NCBI GenBank assembly: GCA_027922465.2
Contig: BQMF02000030.1
Coordinates: 1,488,001 to 1,552,000, forward strand
Source: Turritopsis dohrnii
Taxonomy: Eukaryota; Cnidaria; Hydrozoa; Anthoathecata; Oceaniidae
Direction of reading: 5' to 3'
Length of the DNA stretch: 64,000 bases
A program made the translations under genes and the position numbers. Shown here one piece after another: positions 10,238 through 21,131 of the stretch; positions within the stretch are counted from its first letter, which is position 1, and the number at the start of each line of letters is the position of its first letter. The notes below the pieces were generated by a model that worked only from the letters and a program-made list of their open reading frames with translations, made no database searches and was not told the DNA's origin.

Positions 10238-11605
10238 TTACTTCGCAGATTTATTTAAAAAGATTGTAGCCCGTTGCGCAATTTTTTCTTCCAATCGCGG
10301 TATATTGTAGTTAGTATTGTTTGCATCTCTATGTAGCTTCCAACGAGTAACTATAAAAGCCATCAACGAAACCCAAGCAAACGTTAACGAAAAAGCCATC
10401 ATGGTTAGTATGAGTCTATCGCCTGCACTCTGGCAACCATCCTCAAATGGTGTTTGCACCAAATGACCATTGATATCTTTAATACCTTCTCTCCAGCCAG
10501 TGTAAACTCTTTCGAATTCCACCTTGAGACATTTTTGCTTTATCTCCCCTGAGTAGGTTTGTCTCCATACCTCAAATGCTCTGGTAACAGTAGCAATGCC
10601 GAAAAAGAAGACATGGCCGTAAAATATGAGGTACCAAGTAAACAAAGACCAAGACTTGTATGCTCGGCATTTTTGGAACTGCTCGTAAATGTTTTTGATG
10701 CAGAGACCAAATTGCACAATTTGTTTGACAGCCATTAGAGTAGCATTAAGTAAAACGAACGTATTATTTTTTGTTACGTATTTGTCCACAAAATGGTATT
10801 GAAAATGAAGTTCCAATGCATCCTCTAATAATATTACTGCAGCTGGGATCAAAGGTTGGGTTAAGAAAATGTGTTTATCTTTTGCAATAAATATCACCTT
10901 CTTATTTTCGAAATCTGCACCTTTGCTCAAACCTTGTAACTCCTTGTCTAGTTTGACTATGATTACTTTCAATACCCAAAAAATCAGAAATGACTTTGCA
11001 GCTCCGACAATCGCAAACGCGTAGATTGCGTTATTAACACTCACTTTTCTGTATATTTTATCACTAAGCATGCCACCATCAAGATTTTCTACTCCCCAAA
11101 AGTAATTACAATCCATTCCAACATCGAAAACGTCATACAACATGAGAAGAATTGGTAAGCCAAACCAATACATTATAAAAGATATCTTCATGTTATTCTT
11201 TTCAGAAAAGATCTTTGAAAATATTTTGTTTTGAATAAATCCGAAAATATCTGTATCATTTGGTATACTGTCAATGACATCAACAAATTTACGGTAGACG
11301 ACAATGAATTTTTTTCCACAATAACACAGACCGATGATATAGACGAGTAAGGTACATGCAGGTGGCAGGATCACAATTTCCACAAAAGCATAATTTTGAT
11401 CTACCACCCATGATCTTGGTTCCCAAAATTTTGTTACTCCGCAAAACTTTGCATTATTCGTCCCAATGAAAACGCAATCGTCTTCCTCACTTATTATCAC
11501 TGGCAAAGCTGACAGCAAAGAAATAACAGCCACAATGGAATACATCTTCATCATCAGAACTCTAAGAAAACGTTGCAAAGGTTCTGAACGGCAATGCTGT
11601 AACAT
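10238..11605 (-). CDS. Multi-pass membrane protein of unrecognised family
   Basis: A 455-aa single-exon ORF that I cannot assign to a named family. The first Met is at 11605; Met21 (11545) could be the real start, because residues 21-39 read as a signal peptide or first hydrophobic segment. Further hydrophobic segments lie near residues 72-95, 140-160, 192-217, 248-262, 281-303, 320-341 and 398-420, which gives about seven membrane spans after the leader. Cysteines cluster in the putative outside loops: DDCVFIG and KFCGV near 43-56, GMDCNYFWG near 163-171, QKCLKV and DGCQSAG near 357-395. An LLEDALELHFQYHF motif near 259-272 and a basic C terminus are notable. The pattern suggests a channel, scramblase-like or receptor-like protein at a cell membrane. 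That is inference only. Confidence 0.72.
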   Translation of the reverse strand: MLQHCRSEPLQRFLRVLMMKMYSIVAVISLLSALPVIISEEDDCVFIGTNNAKFCGVTKFWEPRSWVVDQNYAFVEIVILPPACTLLVYIIGLCYCGKKFIVVYRKFVDVIDSIPNDTDIFGFIQNKIFSKIFSEKNNMKISFIMYWFGLPILLMLYDVFDVGMDCNYFWGVENLDGGMLSDKIYRKVSVNNAIYAFAIVGAAKSFLIFWVLKVIIVKLDKELQGLSKGADFENKKVIFIAKDKHIFLTQPLIPAAVILLEDALELHFQYHFVDKYVTKNNTFVLLNATLMAVKQIVQFGLCIKNIYEQFQKCRAYKSWSLFTWYLIFYGHVFFFGIATVTRAFEVWRQTYSGEIKQKCLKVEFERVYTGWREGIKDINGHLVQTPFEDGCQSAGDRLILTMMAFSLTFAWVSLMAFIVTRWKLHRDANNTNYNIPRLEEKIAQRATIFLNKSAK

Positions 11606-12695
11606 AAAAGTAGCACAAACTGAAAAAAAAAATTGTCATATTGAAAGTTCTCTAGTCATAGGAAGTCTTATAACAAATTCTGAAGCCGTTTTTCATCTGA
11701 ATTGAATTTGTTAAGAAAAATAGAACAAAATGCAATGGTGCGATTTTTATGATTGAAAGACGTTTATTTTCGTTTGGAATGAACGAGTGATTAAATTTGC
11801 TCGTTTATTCCAGTTAAAAATAACAAAGTTTTGACCACAAACCTTTACAACCAACAAATAAACCTAATCAATAACAATATAAAAAATATCGATACATACT
11901 TTTGTATTAAATCTCAGCTTCTCTGTGATTTGCCTTGCTATGAGAATTTATGCAAATCTATTTGAGAGTGGTATAAACCCATCAAAAAAACAGATCTTCG
12001 TTTCAATGTTTTTAAACATATATATATAGAGAGAGATTTTATTTAACAACATTCCTTGTCTTTAGATTTGTGATAAATTTGAACATGGAAATTTTAAAAA
12101 GGCTTTATAAAAGTACTTTCTTTTTATTTACATTCTATAAATAGACGTTAATTAGTTTTATTTCACGTTAATTCTAATATAATGGATTGGTTGAGGAGTA
12201 GAGAAAGATTGGAATGTTGTTTCGTTATCTGTAAGCATTTTTAATAAGAATTTCTAAGTTTTACAGAGGACGCTAATGTTTCTTTAGACTTTTTCCTATA
12301 TAAATAATGGAATAAAAGATAATAATGAATGCTGTGTTTTAATCAATAAAATTTGTGTTTCATGTAAATTGGCTATTATTTATAACGTAAATTTCAATAA
12401 GAAGCCACTTCACTTCAAGACTTAAAGAGGTGTCACATATCTCCTAACATCGATAATAAAACAAAATACCATATTCCCAAATTTAATTGTGCTTTGTGTA
12501 AATCTTTATGAAAATTGGACTGGAGAACTTTCGAAATTTACTCCAAATGTGGTTTATCAAGTTACTAAGAACCTTTATAAGAGAAAATTTTTTTACGTCG
12601 ACGTCAAAACACGACTTTTCACTTTGAGCATTGAACGTTTCAAAAAACAAATATCATTGCAGTTTTTAAAATAAACACCAAATTTATTCTTTCGT
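11606..12695. other. AT-rich intergenic stretch upstream of the membrane-protein gene
   Basis: No gene is visible. It should include the promoter of the minus-strand gene ending at 10238. The BEL/Pao element begins at 12696. Confidence 0.5.
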
Positions 12696-13101
12696 TGTAA
12701 GGTTATTCATAGAAAATAAAAGAAAAATTTATATAGTATTTAATTTTACTATTTGATTCTGCCATTTTGTTTTTCTGTTCACCATGTTGTTTTTTGTTGC
12801 CTTGACAACTTGGTTTGATGTGTGTATTTAAGCCAAGGCATTCTCACATTCTCAGTTCTACTCAAGTGACTATGGAATAAAGTCAGTTCAATATCAGTCT
12901 TCATTCATTTACCTGTATGGCCACACCTTTGTTTACTCTTGGCCTAACTGGTAAGTCAGCCATCTTTTTTGTTTGTTTACACACATCTTAGGTTGGCATA
13001 TATTATACTTATTCAATCATTATAAATATCAAAATTCATTGTATTTATTTAGTTTGACAGTATTGAAAGATCATTGTACAAACATGTCCATGCGGTAAAC
13101 C
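12696..13101 (+). repeat. 5' LTR of BEL/Pao element
   Basis: Begins TGTAAGGTTATTC and matches 19269-19674 base for base by eye. It contains a TATA-like TATTTAAG (12825-12832) and a polyadenylation signal AATAAA (12877-12882) about 50 bp later, as expected for a promoter and R region. Confidence 0.92.
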
Positions 13102-13152
13102 CCACAGTCAAACAGGAAGACTACACAAATTGTTTATCAATCACTACTGTAA

Positions 13153-16100
13153 ATGTCAAGACCTCATAGAGCTGAACGAATAAACTACAGCAAACTCAAT
13201 TCAACTGGTGAAAGGACACCATTGCCTGAAGCCAATCAATTACTTGATTTATCAGTATCATCTGAAGTTGACGATCAGTTATCAAACAAACTCAACAATT
13301 TGATGTTGAATGAGATGTCCCAGCCATCTGAACTAATCATTGAAGCAAATGTCATCATTGCTGAAATTCGAGATGTTATGGACGAGAACTTTATCACTGC
13401 AGACTTTGTGGATAATTTCAAGTATGTGACTGAAACTCTTAACAGTCTTCGAACAAGTCTTCGAAGAAAGGAGCAACTCATCAAAGCTAAAGCAGTTGAC
13501 CATCCATTATTAGAAACTATATCAATTCTTCTGGATGAACTGAAGACGTACATCAAGACCATGAAAGAATGTAAGTTGAAATATGATCTCTCCCAAACTC
13601 GTCTTGCCAATGAGAATACAGTCTTCAAAGAACGATCAACACGTTTCGCTATTGAGGACATATCCTACAGGATTGTGGAACTACAAAAGGAATTTGATAA
13701 ATCATTTGAAGACTTGAGTGATGCAGAGCTACTCCAAATGAAATCAGATTTGCCGATGCAGATTGATCAACTCAATAAGATCTCCAAGAAGTACGAAGCT
13801 CTTCTCCAGATTCCAATTCAAAAAACAGAGACACTTGAACATATCAAAGATATTGGTAAAAAATATGAACATTTACTGAAGATAAAGTCGGAATTCCAAG
13901 CCTCAATGAATGCTGCAATCATTAAGCAAGATGTCTATAAGCAAAAACTGTTCAATCAGTCCAGACTGAACATCCGCCTTGAGAAGTTCTCAGGACACCA
14001 TGATTCAATTGATTTTTATACTTTCAAGACAAATTTTCTCAAACTCAATGAACGTACAACACCAAAGCATCTTTTACCAGACCTCCTTATCAACAACTAC
14101 CTTAGGGATCCAGCCCTCAGCTTGGTGAAGAGTATGAAAGACATCAATGAAATCTGGGACCGACTCAAGTTTGCTTATGGTGACGTCAAGATGATGCTAT
14201 TCAAGAAACTAAATCAACTATCCAATATGGATTCCCTTTCCCGCAGCAAAGATCCTGAAACCATTGCACACTTACTCAGCAAAATCATCACACTTCTGAA
14301 GGATACGGTTATGTTAGCTGAAAACCATGACATCGAGTCAAATCTTTATTATAGTGATGGTCTTCACAGAATCTACAACCTTCTGGATGAACCTCTCTTA
14401 TCAAGGTGGTTGAGGAGCAATATCGACAAAGAGGAACCAAAAGAAACCTGGAGGAAATTTATCAAATACCTGGAGACCGAGCAGAAACTCCAACAACAGA
14501 AGATTACCATCCACGAATCATTCAAGTCATCAAAGTTGTCCAAGCCTGACAGCCAAAAGCCAAAGAATCCAAAGTACGGACATCACACATCTTCAACAAT
14601 TAGTATACCCATTTGCTTCATTTGCGACCGTGAAGATGGCCAGAACGATCATCTGGCAACCAATGGTCCTGCTAATACTAAGATCATACAGTACCACACT
14701 TGCATCAAATTTGCCGAACTTAGTCCAGCCAACAGATTTGCCATCTTGAAAGATAAAGGATACTGTTTCCAATGCCTGTACCCTGGTGCTGACATAACAA
14801 CGGGAAAGCATAAGGAAGGAAAGTGTCAGCGAGACTTTGTTTGCACCCATCCGTCTCATCAAAGAAGTACTGTTCGCAAACATGTCTTAGTTTGTGAAGA
14901 CCACAAGGATTCAGATGACAACAAAAATCTTCTCGAGAAATACAAGCAACGCTATATGAAAAATTCAAAGCTCCCATTATTTGCCAAAAATATCAGCTTG
15001 ACATTCCACTCATATCCACAAAAGGCTGATGAATCAACTTCACCTGATGAACAAGGCATTTACCTTTTACAAAAGGTAATCATCAACAACAACTGTTTCA
15101 CCATCTTTTTCGACAATGGTTGCAGCGACTTTCTAGTCAAACACTCCGCAATCGAGAAGCTGGGAGATGCAGCCAAGAAAGAATCATCACAAGTCGCTCA
15201 CATTGGTGGTGTTGGAAATACATCCACTTACACAACTCTCGGTTCATATATCATCAAAATTCCAATGGCTAATGGTCAATATGCATCACTATCAGGCACT
15301 TGCATCGATCAAATCACTGCAACATTCCCTGAATATCCGCTCAATGAGGTCAACAAAGTTATACGTCAGAACTATCCAGGCAACCCATCAACTCTTCCAA
15401 AACCATCAGCACGAGTAGGCGGTGATGTTCACCTGATGATTGGTGTTAAGTATTTGAGATATTCGCCAAAACTTATATTTCAAATGCCATCAGGATTATC
15501 AATCTACAAGTCAGTGTTTCGAAATGCAGATGGTGGTCAAGGAGTTATTGGTAGTCCGCATCCCATATTCACTGCTATCCAGAATAAATTCTTTAGTCAC
15601 TCAAACCTGAAAAGTTTTTGTAGTCAGCAATACGAACTTTACAAGAATGGACTTCAAATCAATCCTGATGTTTCAACTCTATCATTTTCATCACAGCATC
15701 TCAAGCGTTTCGAATCAGCTGAATCAACGGGGACTGAAATCACCTATCGCTGTGTTAGCTGCAGAAACTGCAAAGAATGCAGAAGCTCTGTCCATCATAA
15801 AGATATCAGTATCAAAGAAGAGATGGAGCAAGATATCATCAACTCATCAATCAATATCGACCTTCAAAACCAAACTATCACTGCTAGACTACCATTCATA
15901 GATCAGACCACAAAGTTGGCTCCAAACAAAGACATTGCACTCAAAATTTACTTCCAACAGCTCAAGAAACTTGCCACAAATCGTCAGGATAAAGATGACA
16001 TTATCACTTCGGAAGCAAAGCTCCAGCAACTTGGATATGTAGATTACGTTGAGAACTTAACAGATGAGCAACAATTGATGTTAAAGAATTCTACAACTCA

Positions 16101-19100
16101 AAATTTCATACCATGGCGTGCAGTGTGGAAGGCTAGCTCTGTCAGCACACCATGTCGTGTAGTCTATGATGCCTCATACCCAACATCTACTGGTTACAGC
16201 TTAAATGACTTGTTGGCAAAGGGACAGAACAACCTGAACAAGTTACAAGAAGTGTTAATTAGATGGTCCATGCACAAGATTGCAATACACACCGACATTT
16301 GTAAAATGTACAATACAATCCGACTTGACCAGAAAGATTGGTGCTATCAGCGTTATATTTGGCAGAAAGACCTAGATGCTTCAAAGATTCCGAAAGAGAA
16401 AATCATAAAAACTCTGATATATGGAATACGTTCAAGCGGTAATCAATCTGAATGTGGACTTCGTGCCATTGCTGATCTCTCCAAAAATGAACACCCACAA
16501 GTGAATCACATCATCCAAAACGACGTATTTGTAGATGACTGTATCACTGGCGAATCTGACATCAACACTGCATTCACAAGAGCAGACGAATTAGAAGTCA
16601 TCATCAATCGAGGAGGATTCAAACTCAAAGGAGTAACCTTCTCTGGAATCATTCCAGCACCTCATCTCACAGATGATGGAGTTAGCATTTCAGTCGGCGG
16701 TATGAAGTGGTACCCAAAAACCGATGAATTATCACTCAGCATCTCTGATTTAAACTTTGGCAAGAAACAAAGAGGCAAAAAACCAAACAACACATCAAAC
16801 ATCATTCCAGCCAATCTTACTCGGCGCCATTGCGCATCAAAAGTTGCAGAAATATTTGACATTACTGGGATGATGACACCAATTATTGCATCAATGAAAC
16901 TTGACTTGCACGAATTATCCACGCGACAACTTGATTGGGATGATACAATTCCACCTGAATTACGCTCCACTTGGATCAAGCACTTCGAAACAATGAAGCA
17001 ACTTGGAGAAATAAGATTCAGACGAGCTATTATTCCAGATGATGCCGTCAGTACAGATATTGAAACCCTTGACTTTGGAGATGCTAGTCAATCGTTGATA
17101 TGTGTTTGCATCTACGCACGATACAAGAGGAAGAATGGTGAATGGTCTTGCCAACTAGTCTTTGCACGATCACGTACTGTACCTAAAGGCTTGTCACTCC
17201 CTCGAGCTGAATTAATGGCCTCACTTATTAATACCCACACTGGCGAAATAGTCAAAAGATCGTTTGGTCCATATCATAAGTCAGCTCTCAAATTCACTGA
17301 CAGCCAGATCGCACTTCACTGGATTACGAATGATGAGAAGCAACTCAAACTTTGGGTTCGAAATCGCGTTATTGATATTAACCGATTCACTGATCGAGAT
17401 CAATGGCACTATGTAAAGACAACAGACATGATAGCAGATATTGGGACAAGACACGGTGCAACACTCAAAGACGTCAGTAAAGATTCTCATTGGTTCAATG
17501 GATTCCCATGGATGTACCAACCAATCTCAGAATTTCCAATGCAGACAGCCAAAGATTTACGTCTCTCAGCAGCTGATGTAATAGAAGCTGAAAAAGAAAG
17601 AACGATTCCTCTTAATCATACATCACATCATTCCATGGAAGTGATACACCAAAGATACAAATTCTCCCAGTATCTCATTGATCCTAATTGTCATCGCTTC
17701 TCAACTGTTGTTCGAATAGTGGCATATATACAAAGATTCTGCAACAATCTCATCCACCATGTTAGAAAAAAATCATCACCACCATCATCATTGAAGTTTT
17801 TCTCAGATGCTGAACTTGAGGAAGCTGAGAGATATTTCTTCAGGAAATCAACACTGGAATTACAAAAGTTCGTACCAAAGTCAAAATATGAAAAGATCAC
17901 AAAAGATATTGGAGGAATACTGATGTATACTGGTCGTATCCTGCCTGATCAAGAAGTATCAATCGTGGGAAGATTCACAACTATCATGAAAGACTTGTCA
18001 TCAGATACTTTCTGCGTGCCTGTTATGGATCGAAACTCCCCAGTAGCTTACAGTATTGCTTTGGAGACTCATTGGCATCATCCAACCGTCCAACACTCTG
18101 GGATTGAAACGACGCTTCGCTACACTCTGAAGAAATGTTACATCATAGAAGGACGCACACTTCTCAAGCAAATCAAGAAATCCTGCCAACGTTGTCGTTA
18201 TCTTGAGAAGAGAACAATCGAAATAGCTATGGGACCCATCTCAAGATGCAACATAACAATCGCTCCTGCCTTCTACCACACACAGATGGATTTATCTGGT
18301 CCATATCAATCATATTCTCCACAACACAAGAGAACCACAGTGAAAATTTGGCTAATAGTGTTCTGCTTCTGTTCAACGACTGCAATCAAAATCTACATCA
18401 TGGACGACTACTCAACAACTTCATTCCTTCAAGCCATTACACGATTTTCATCAAATCATGGATTTCCAAAGCAGCTGCTATGTGATGAAGGTAGCCAATT
18501 GGTTAAAGGCTGCAAAGAAATGAATGTTAACCTTATAGATTTGCAACAAAGGCTTCAACACAATGTCAAAGTGGAATTCAAAGTATGTCCAGTTCAAGGA
18601 CATAATATGAATGGTAAGGTTGAGAGGAAAATTAAAGAAATCAATGTATCAATTGAGAAAACTCTCAACAATCAACGTCTTTCTATTCTGCAGTGGGAAA
18701 CACTGTCTGCTACAATAGCGAATCAAATCAACAATCTTCCACTTGCAGTTGGTGATGTCACTGGAGACTTTGAATGTTTGGATCTTATCACTCCAAACAG
18801 ATTACTACTCGGACGAAACAACGAGAGGAGCATTGACGGATTGATTTCTTGTGATTCGCCATCAAAGATCATAAAGGAAAATGATAAAGTTTTCAACGCA
18901 TGGTTTGAAGTATGGTTACTTGTTCACGTTCCAAAGTTGATGCGCCAACAAAAATGGTTTCAGAGTGATACGTTATCAGTTGGTGATATTGTCTTGTTTA
19001 CGAAAGTTGATTCGTTACTTCAAAGTCGTTACACATATGGAAAGATTACTCATTTGGAATATGGAAATGATTCGTTGCCACGAAGGGCAAAAGTTTGTTA

Positions 19101-19242
19101 TCGTAATGAAAATGAAAAGGTACTTCGCGAGACCTACAGATCTGTTCGTAGTCTGGTGAAAATTGTTGATGCAAATGAATCTGATTTATTGACTCAACTT
19201 GGCATTATGGCCAAGAACATTGATATTCAATCAAATATTTAA
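13153..19242 (+). CDS. BEL/Pao gag-pol polyprotein
   Basis: The 2029-aa polyprotein carries out retrotransposition. Residues ~1-270 are coiled-coil-like, with repeated ILLDEL/KYEALL stretches. A gag-type domain follows at about 275-400 (LEKFSGHHDSIDF). A Cys/His-rich region at about 488-590 (CFICD, YCFQC, CQRDFVC, HVLVCEDH) resembles the Pao zinc-binding linker. The aspartic protease active site is DNGC near residue 654. The RT lies at about 900-1200, with HTDICKMYNT near 1046 and the catalytic FVDD near 1127. An RNase H-like acidic motif (DFGDAS) is near 1306. The integrase has an H2C2 zinc finger (HWHH...CQRC, ~1635-1680) and a DDE core: D in MDLSGPY near 1713, D in CDEGSQ near 1777, E in GKVERK near 1823. 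The C-terminal WFQSDTLSVGDIVL stretch matches the DUF5641-like tail. ATG 13153 follows the leader directly. Confidence 0.95.
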   Translation: MSRPHRAERINYSKLNSTGERTPLPEANQLLDLSVSSEVDDQLSNKLNNLMLNEMSQPSELIIEANVIIAEIRDVMDENFITADFVDNFKYVTETLNSLRTSLRRKEQLIKAKAVDHPLLETISILLDELKTYIKTMKECKLKYDLSQTRLANENTVFKERSTRFAIEDISYRIVELQKEFDKSFEDLSDAELLQMKSDLPMQIDQLNKISKKYEALLQIPIQKTETLEHIKDIGKKYEHLLKIKSEFQASMNAAIIKQDVYKQKLFNQSRLNIRLEKFSGHHDSIDFYTFKTNFLKLNERTTPKHLLPDLLINNYLRDPALSLVKSMKDINEIWDRLKFAYGDVKMMLFKKLNQLSNMDSLSRSKDPETIAHLLSKIITLLKDTVMLAENHDIESNLYYSDGLHRIYNLLDEPLLSRWLRSNIDKEEPKETWRKFIKYLETEQKLQQQKITIHESFKSSKLSKPDSQKPKNPKYGHHTSSTISIPICFICDREDGQNDHLATNGPANTKIIQYHTCIKFAELSPANRFAILKDKGYCFQCLYPGADITTGKHKEGKCQRDFVCTHPSHQRSTVRKHVLVCEDHKDSDDNKNLLEKYKQRYMKNSKLPLFAKNISLTFHSYPQKADESTSPDEQGIYLLQKVIINNNCFTIFFDNGCSDFLVKHSAIEKLGDAAKKESSQVAHIGGVGNTSTYTTLGSYIIKIPMANGQYASLSGTCIDQITATFPEYPLNEVNKVIRQNYPGNPSTLPKPSARVGGDVHLMIGVKYLRYSPKLIFQMPSGLSIYKSVFRNADGGQGVIGSPHPIFTAIQNKFFSHSNLKSFCSQQYELYKNGLQINPDVSTLSFSSQHLKRFESAESTGTEITYRCVSCRNCKECRSSVHHKDISIKEEMEQDIINSSINIDLQNQTITARLPFIDQTTKLAPNKDIALKIYFQQLKKLATNRQDKDDIITSEAKLQQLGYVDYVENLTDEQQLMLKNSTTQNFIPWRAVWKASSVSTPCRVVYDASYPTSTGYSLNDLLAKGQNNLNKLQEVLIRWSMHKIAIHTDICKMYNTIRLDQKDWCYQRYIWQKDLDASKIPKEKIIKTLIYGIRSSGNQSECGLRAIADLSKNEHPQVNHIIQNDVFVDDCITGESDINTAFTRADELEVIINRGGFKLKGVTFSGIIPAPHLTDDGVSISVGGMKWYPKTDELSLSISDLNFGKKQRGKKPNNTSNIIPANLTRRHCASKVAEIFDITGMMTPIIASMKLDLHELSTRQLDWDDTIPPELRSTWIKHFETMKQLGEIRFRRAIIPDDAVSTDIETLDFGDASQSLICVCIYARYKRKNGEWSCQLVFARSRTVPKGLSLPRAELMASLINTHTGEIVKRSFGPYHKSALKFTDSQIALHWITNDEKQLKLWVRNRVIDINRFTDRDQWHYVKTTDMIADIGTRHGATLKDVSKDSHWFNGFPWMYQPISEFPMQTAKDLRLSAADVIEAEKERTIPLNHTSHHSMEVIHQRYKFSQYLIDPNCHRFSTVVRIVAYIQRFCNNLIHHVRKKSSPPSSLKFFSDAELEEAERYFFRKSTLELQKFVPKSKYEKITKDIGGILMYTGRILPDQEVSIVGRFTTIMKDLSSDTFCVPVMDRNSPVAYSIALETHWHHPTVQHSGIETTLRYTLKKCYIIEGRTLLKQIKKSCQRCRYLEKRTIEIAMGPISRCNITIAPAFYHTQMDLSGPYQSYSPQHKRTTVKIWLIVFCFCSTTAIKIYIMDDYSTTSFLQAITRFSSNHGFPKQLLCDEGSQLVKGCKEMNVNLIDLQQRLQHNVKVEFKVCPVQGHNMNGKVERKIKEINVSIEKTLNNQRLSILQWETLSATIANQINNLPLAVGDVTGDFECLDLITPNRLLLGRNNERSIDGLISCDSPSKIIKENDKVFNAWFEVWLLVHVPKLMRQQKWFQSDTLSVGDIVLFTKVDSLLQSRYTYGKITHLEYGNDSLPRRAKVCYRNENEKVLRETYRSVRSLVKIVDANESDLLTQLGIMAKNIDIQSNI

Positions 19243-19259
19243 ATGTAAGTTTTTTCTTT

Positions 19260-19268
19260 TTGGGGGAG
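19260..19268 (+). promoter_or_regulatory. Polypurine tract of BEL/Pao element
   Basis: The run TTGGGGGAG ends directly at the 3' LTR start (TGTAAGG). This is where plus-strand DNA synthesis would be primed. Confidence 0.7.
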
Positions 19269-19674
19269 TGTAAGGTTATTCATAGAAAATAAAAGAAAAA
19301 TTTATATAGTATTTAATTTTACTATTTGATTCTGCCATTTTGTTTTTCTGTTCACCATGTTGTTTTTTGTTGCCTTGACAACTTGGTTTGATGTGTGTAT
19401 TTAAGCCAAGGCATTCTCACATTCTCAGTTCTACTCAAGTGACTATGGAATAAAGTCAGTTCAATATCAGTCTTCATTCATTTACCTGTATGGCCACACC
19501 TTTGTTTACTCTTGGCCTAACTGGTAAGTCAGCCATCTTTTTTGTTTGTTTACACACATCTTAGGTTGGCATATATTATACTTATTCAATCATTATAAAT
19601 ATCAAAATTCATTGTATTTATTTAGTTTGACAGTATTGAAAGATCATTGTACAAACATGTCCATGCGGTAAACC
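19269..19674 (+). repeat. 3' LTR of BEL/Pao element
   Basis: Identical by eye to the 5' LTR (12696-13101). The shared sequence ends at CATGCGGTAAACC; flanking DNA then begins GTCTTGTC. Confidence 0.92.
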
Positions 19675-19676
19675 GT

Positions 19677-19783
19677 CTTGTCTAATGTAAATCAATTGAC
19701 CGGCGATTAGACACTGTCAATACTTTTACTTAATAGTGCAATAGTTTACATAAGTACAGGTCATTAGATTTACATTAGACAAG
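19677..19783. mobile_element. Small foldback MITE next to the LTR
   Basis: The ends CTTGTCTAATGTAAATC (19677 on) and its inverted form ATTTACATTAGACAAG (to 19783) make a TIR of about 25 bp with a few mismatches. The interior has no coding capacity. It lies 2 bp from the 3' LTR. Confidence 0.7.
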
Positions 19784-20214
19784 GCGAAAGTTCGACCGTA
19801 TAAATTACACTTTATAAATGGAATCCTTATCTTTTTTCTTTGTCATGACCAACTTTTGCAGGAAATGGAAAAGTAGAAGGAGAGAAAATTCAAAAAATAT
19901 GTTTGGAAAAACTCTTTAATTTCTTAACATCAGTGTATTAGCGCGCCATACAATAAATGGTAATACGTCGCAAAAGATTTAATGTAAGATTTCATGATAG
20001 TAGCTAACAAATTTCAATCTTGAACTTTATAAATTGGAACTGTGGTTGCAATATGTCTGACCGCCATCTTCTCTCTGTACAACTCAACGGCTTCTCTTAG
20101 CGCCCATTATCCCGCTTCATTCATGCAAATATGACGACATACCCTTTGCAAACATACCTCTTTGCAGATGTGCTTTTTCATATTCCACTTGGTAACAACG
20201 TCCCCGTACAGATC

Positions 20215-20276
20215 CGTGAAACATCGTGAAACATCGCGAAACATTGCGAAACATCGCGAAACATCGCGAAACATCG
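20215..20276. repeat. 10-bp tandem repeat (CGYGAAACAT)6
   Basis: Six successive copies of CGTGAAACAT/CGCGAAACAT with single-base variants. Minisatellite. Confidence 0.93.
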
Positions 20277-20637
20277 GCACTACTTAATTTGTTTCCTTCC
20301 AAGACTGGAACCAAATCAATCACATCAATAAGCAATAGCGACTAAACAACACTAATCGCAAGCAAAGGCGATATCACTCTGTTTCCAATTCAAAATTTAT
20401 TTATACTTTTATGACATTCATTATCCTTTTGGATGTTTTCCTATGCTTATTAAAACTACAAACTTAGCTGTTCTCCGTGAAGAAGTCGAAAACAGTGGTT
20501 GGACTAATGAGGATAGCCTGTTGAAACTGTGCATGTATTATAAATTTCGAGTTTGTGGAAAGTAAATTGGCAAAACGGTTCGCAAAACGTACATTTATTT
20601 TCACCCTGACAACACACTGTGCGGAAGCACAATTTTT

Positions 20638-20878
20638 TGTCACCTCATCGCCTGTATCGCAGACCCCAAAAAACGTCAGCTATCCCTATTGGTTACCGAG
20701 ATAATTTTCCCTAAACGTCGCGTTCCATTTGGGTCTCAATACAATGGTTTCACACTGACGTCGCACAAAATAAATAAAATAATTACTCTCACAACTGAAT
20801 CTACCATTTTGCGTGACAAGCAAACAAACAGACAAAAAAACATAGAATCGGCTATTAATTTATATAGATGTAGCGGTC
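20638..20878 (-). mobile_element. Helitron fragment, 5'-terminal part
   Basis: Matches the part of the Helitron copies at 51570-51810 that carries the CGCGGACCCCAAAAAACGTC and GAATCGGCTATTAAT stretches. On the minus strand it starts TCTATATAAATTAATAGCCG, the family's 5' end. The 3' hairpin end is missing. Confidence 0.75.
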
Positions 20879-21131
20879 CTGATTTTGTATATTTTCTATA
20901 ATCGAAATAAGCTGATTACTTAATCATTCGTTATATATATATTTTTTTCCCTCTCGTTCGGTGCTACAAAATGTAAATTTCAGTCCAGATAATTTACTTT
21001 GACTGCAACGTCAAGAAGAATATCGTTCTTGTCAGCATCCACAAAGTGTTGCGATATCTTTCTTTCTCCTCTCAGCGCACTTACTGTCGTACGAATCAAT
21101 GTAAATGAAATCTTACGTCGAAGCCATGCTA

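Larger units (their letters stand above)
12696..19674 (+). mobile_element. Complete BEL/Pao LTR retrotransposon, apparently intact
   Basis: A 6.98-kb element: 5' LTR, a 51-bp leader, one 2029-codon polyprotein, a short purine tract and the 3' LTR. The LTRs read as identical over about 405 bp and the ORF has no stop or frameshift, so insertion was recent and the copy may still be active. The gene order (gag, protease, RT/RNase H, integrase) with a BEL-type protease-RT linker supports BEL/Pao. I could not find a convincing 4-6 bp target duplication at the outer ends. Confidence 0.93.

Noticed and set aside
12691..19679. CGT next to both LTR outer ends as a target duplication
   Set aside because: Only 3 bp match and only if the LTR end is moved; BEL/Pao elements make 4-6 bp duplications.
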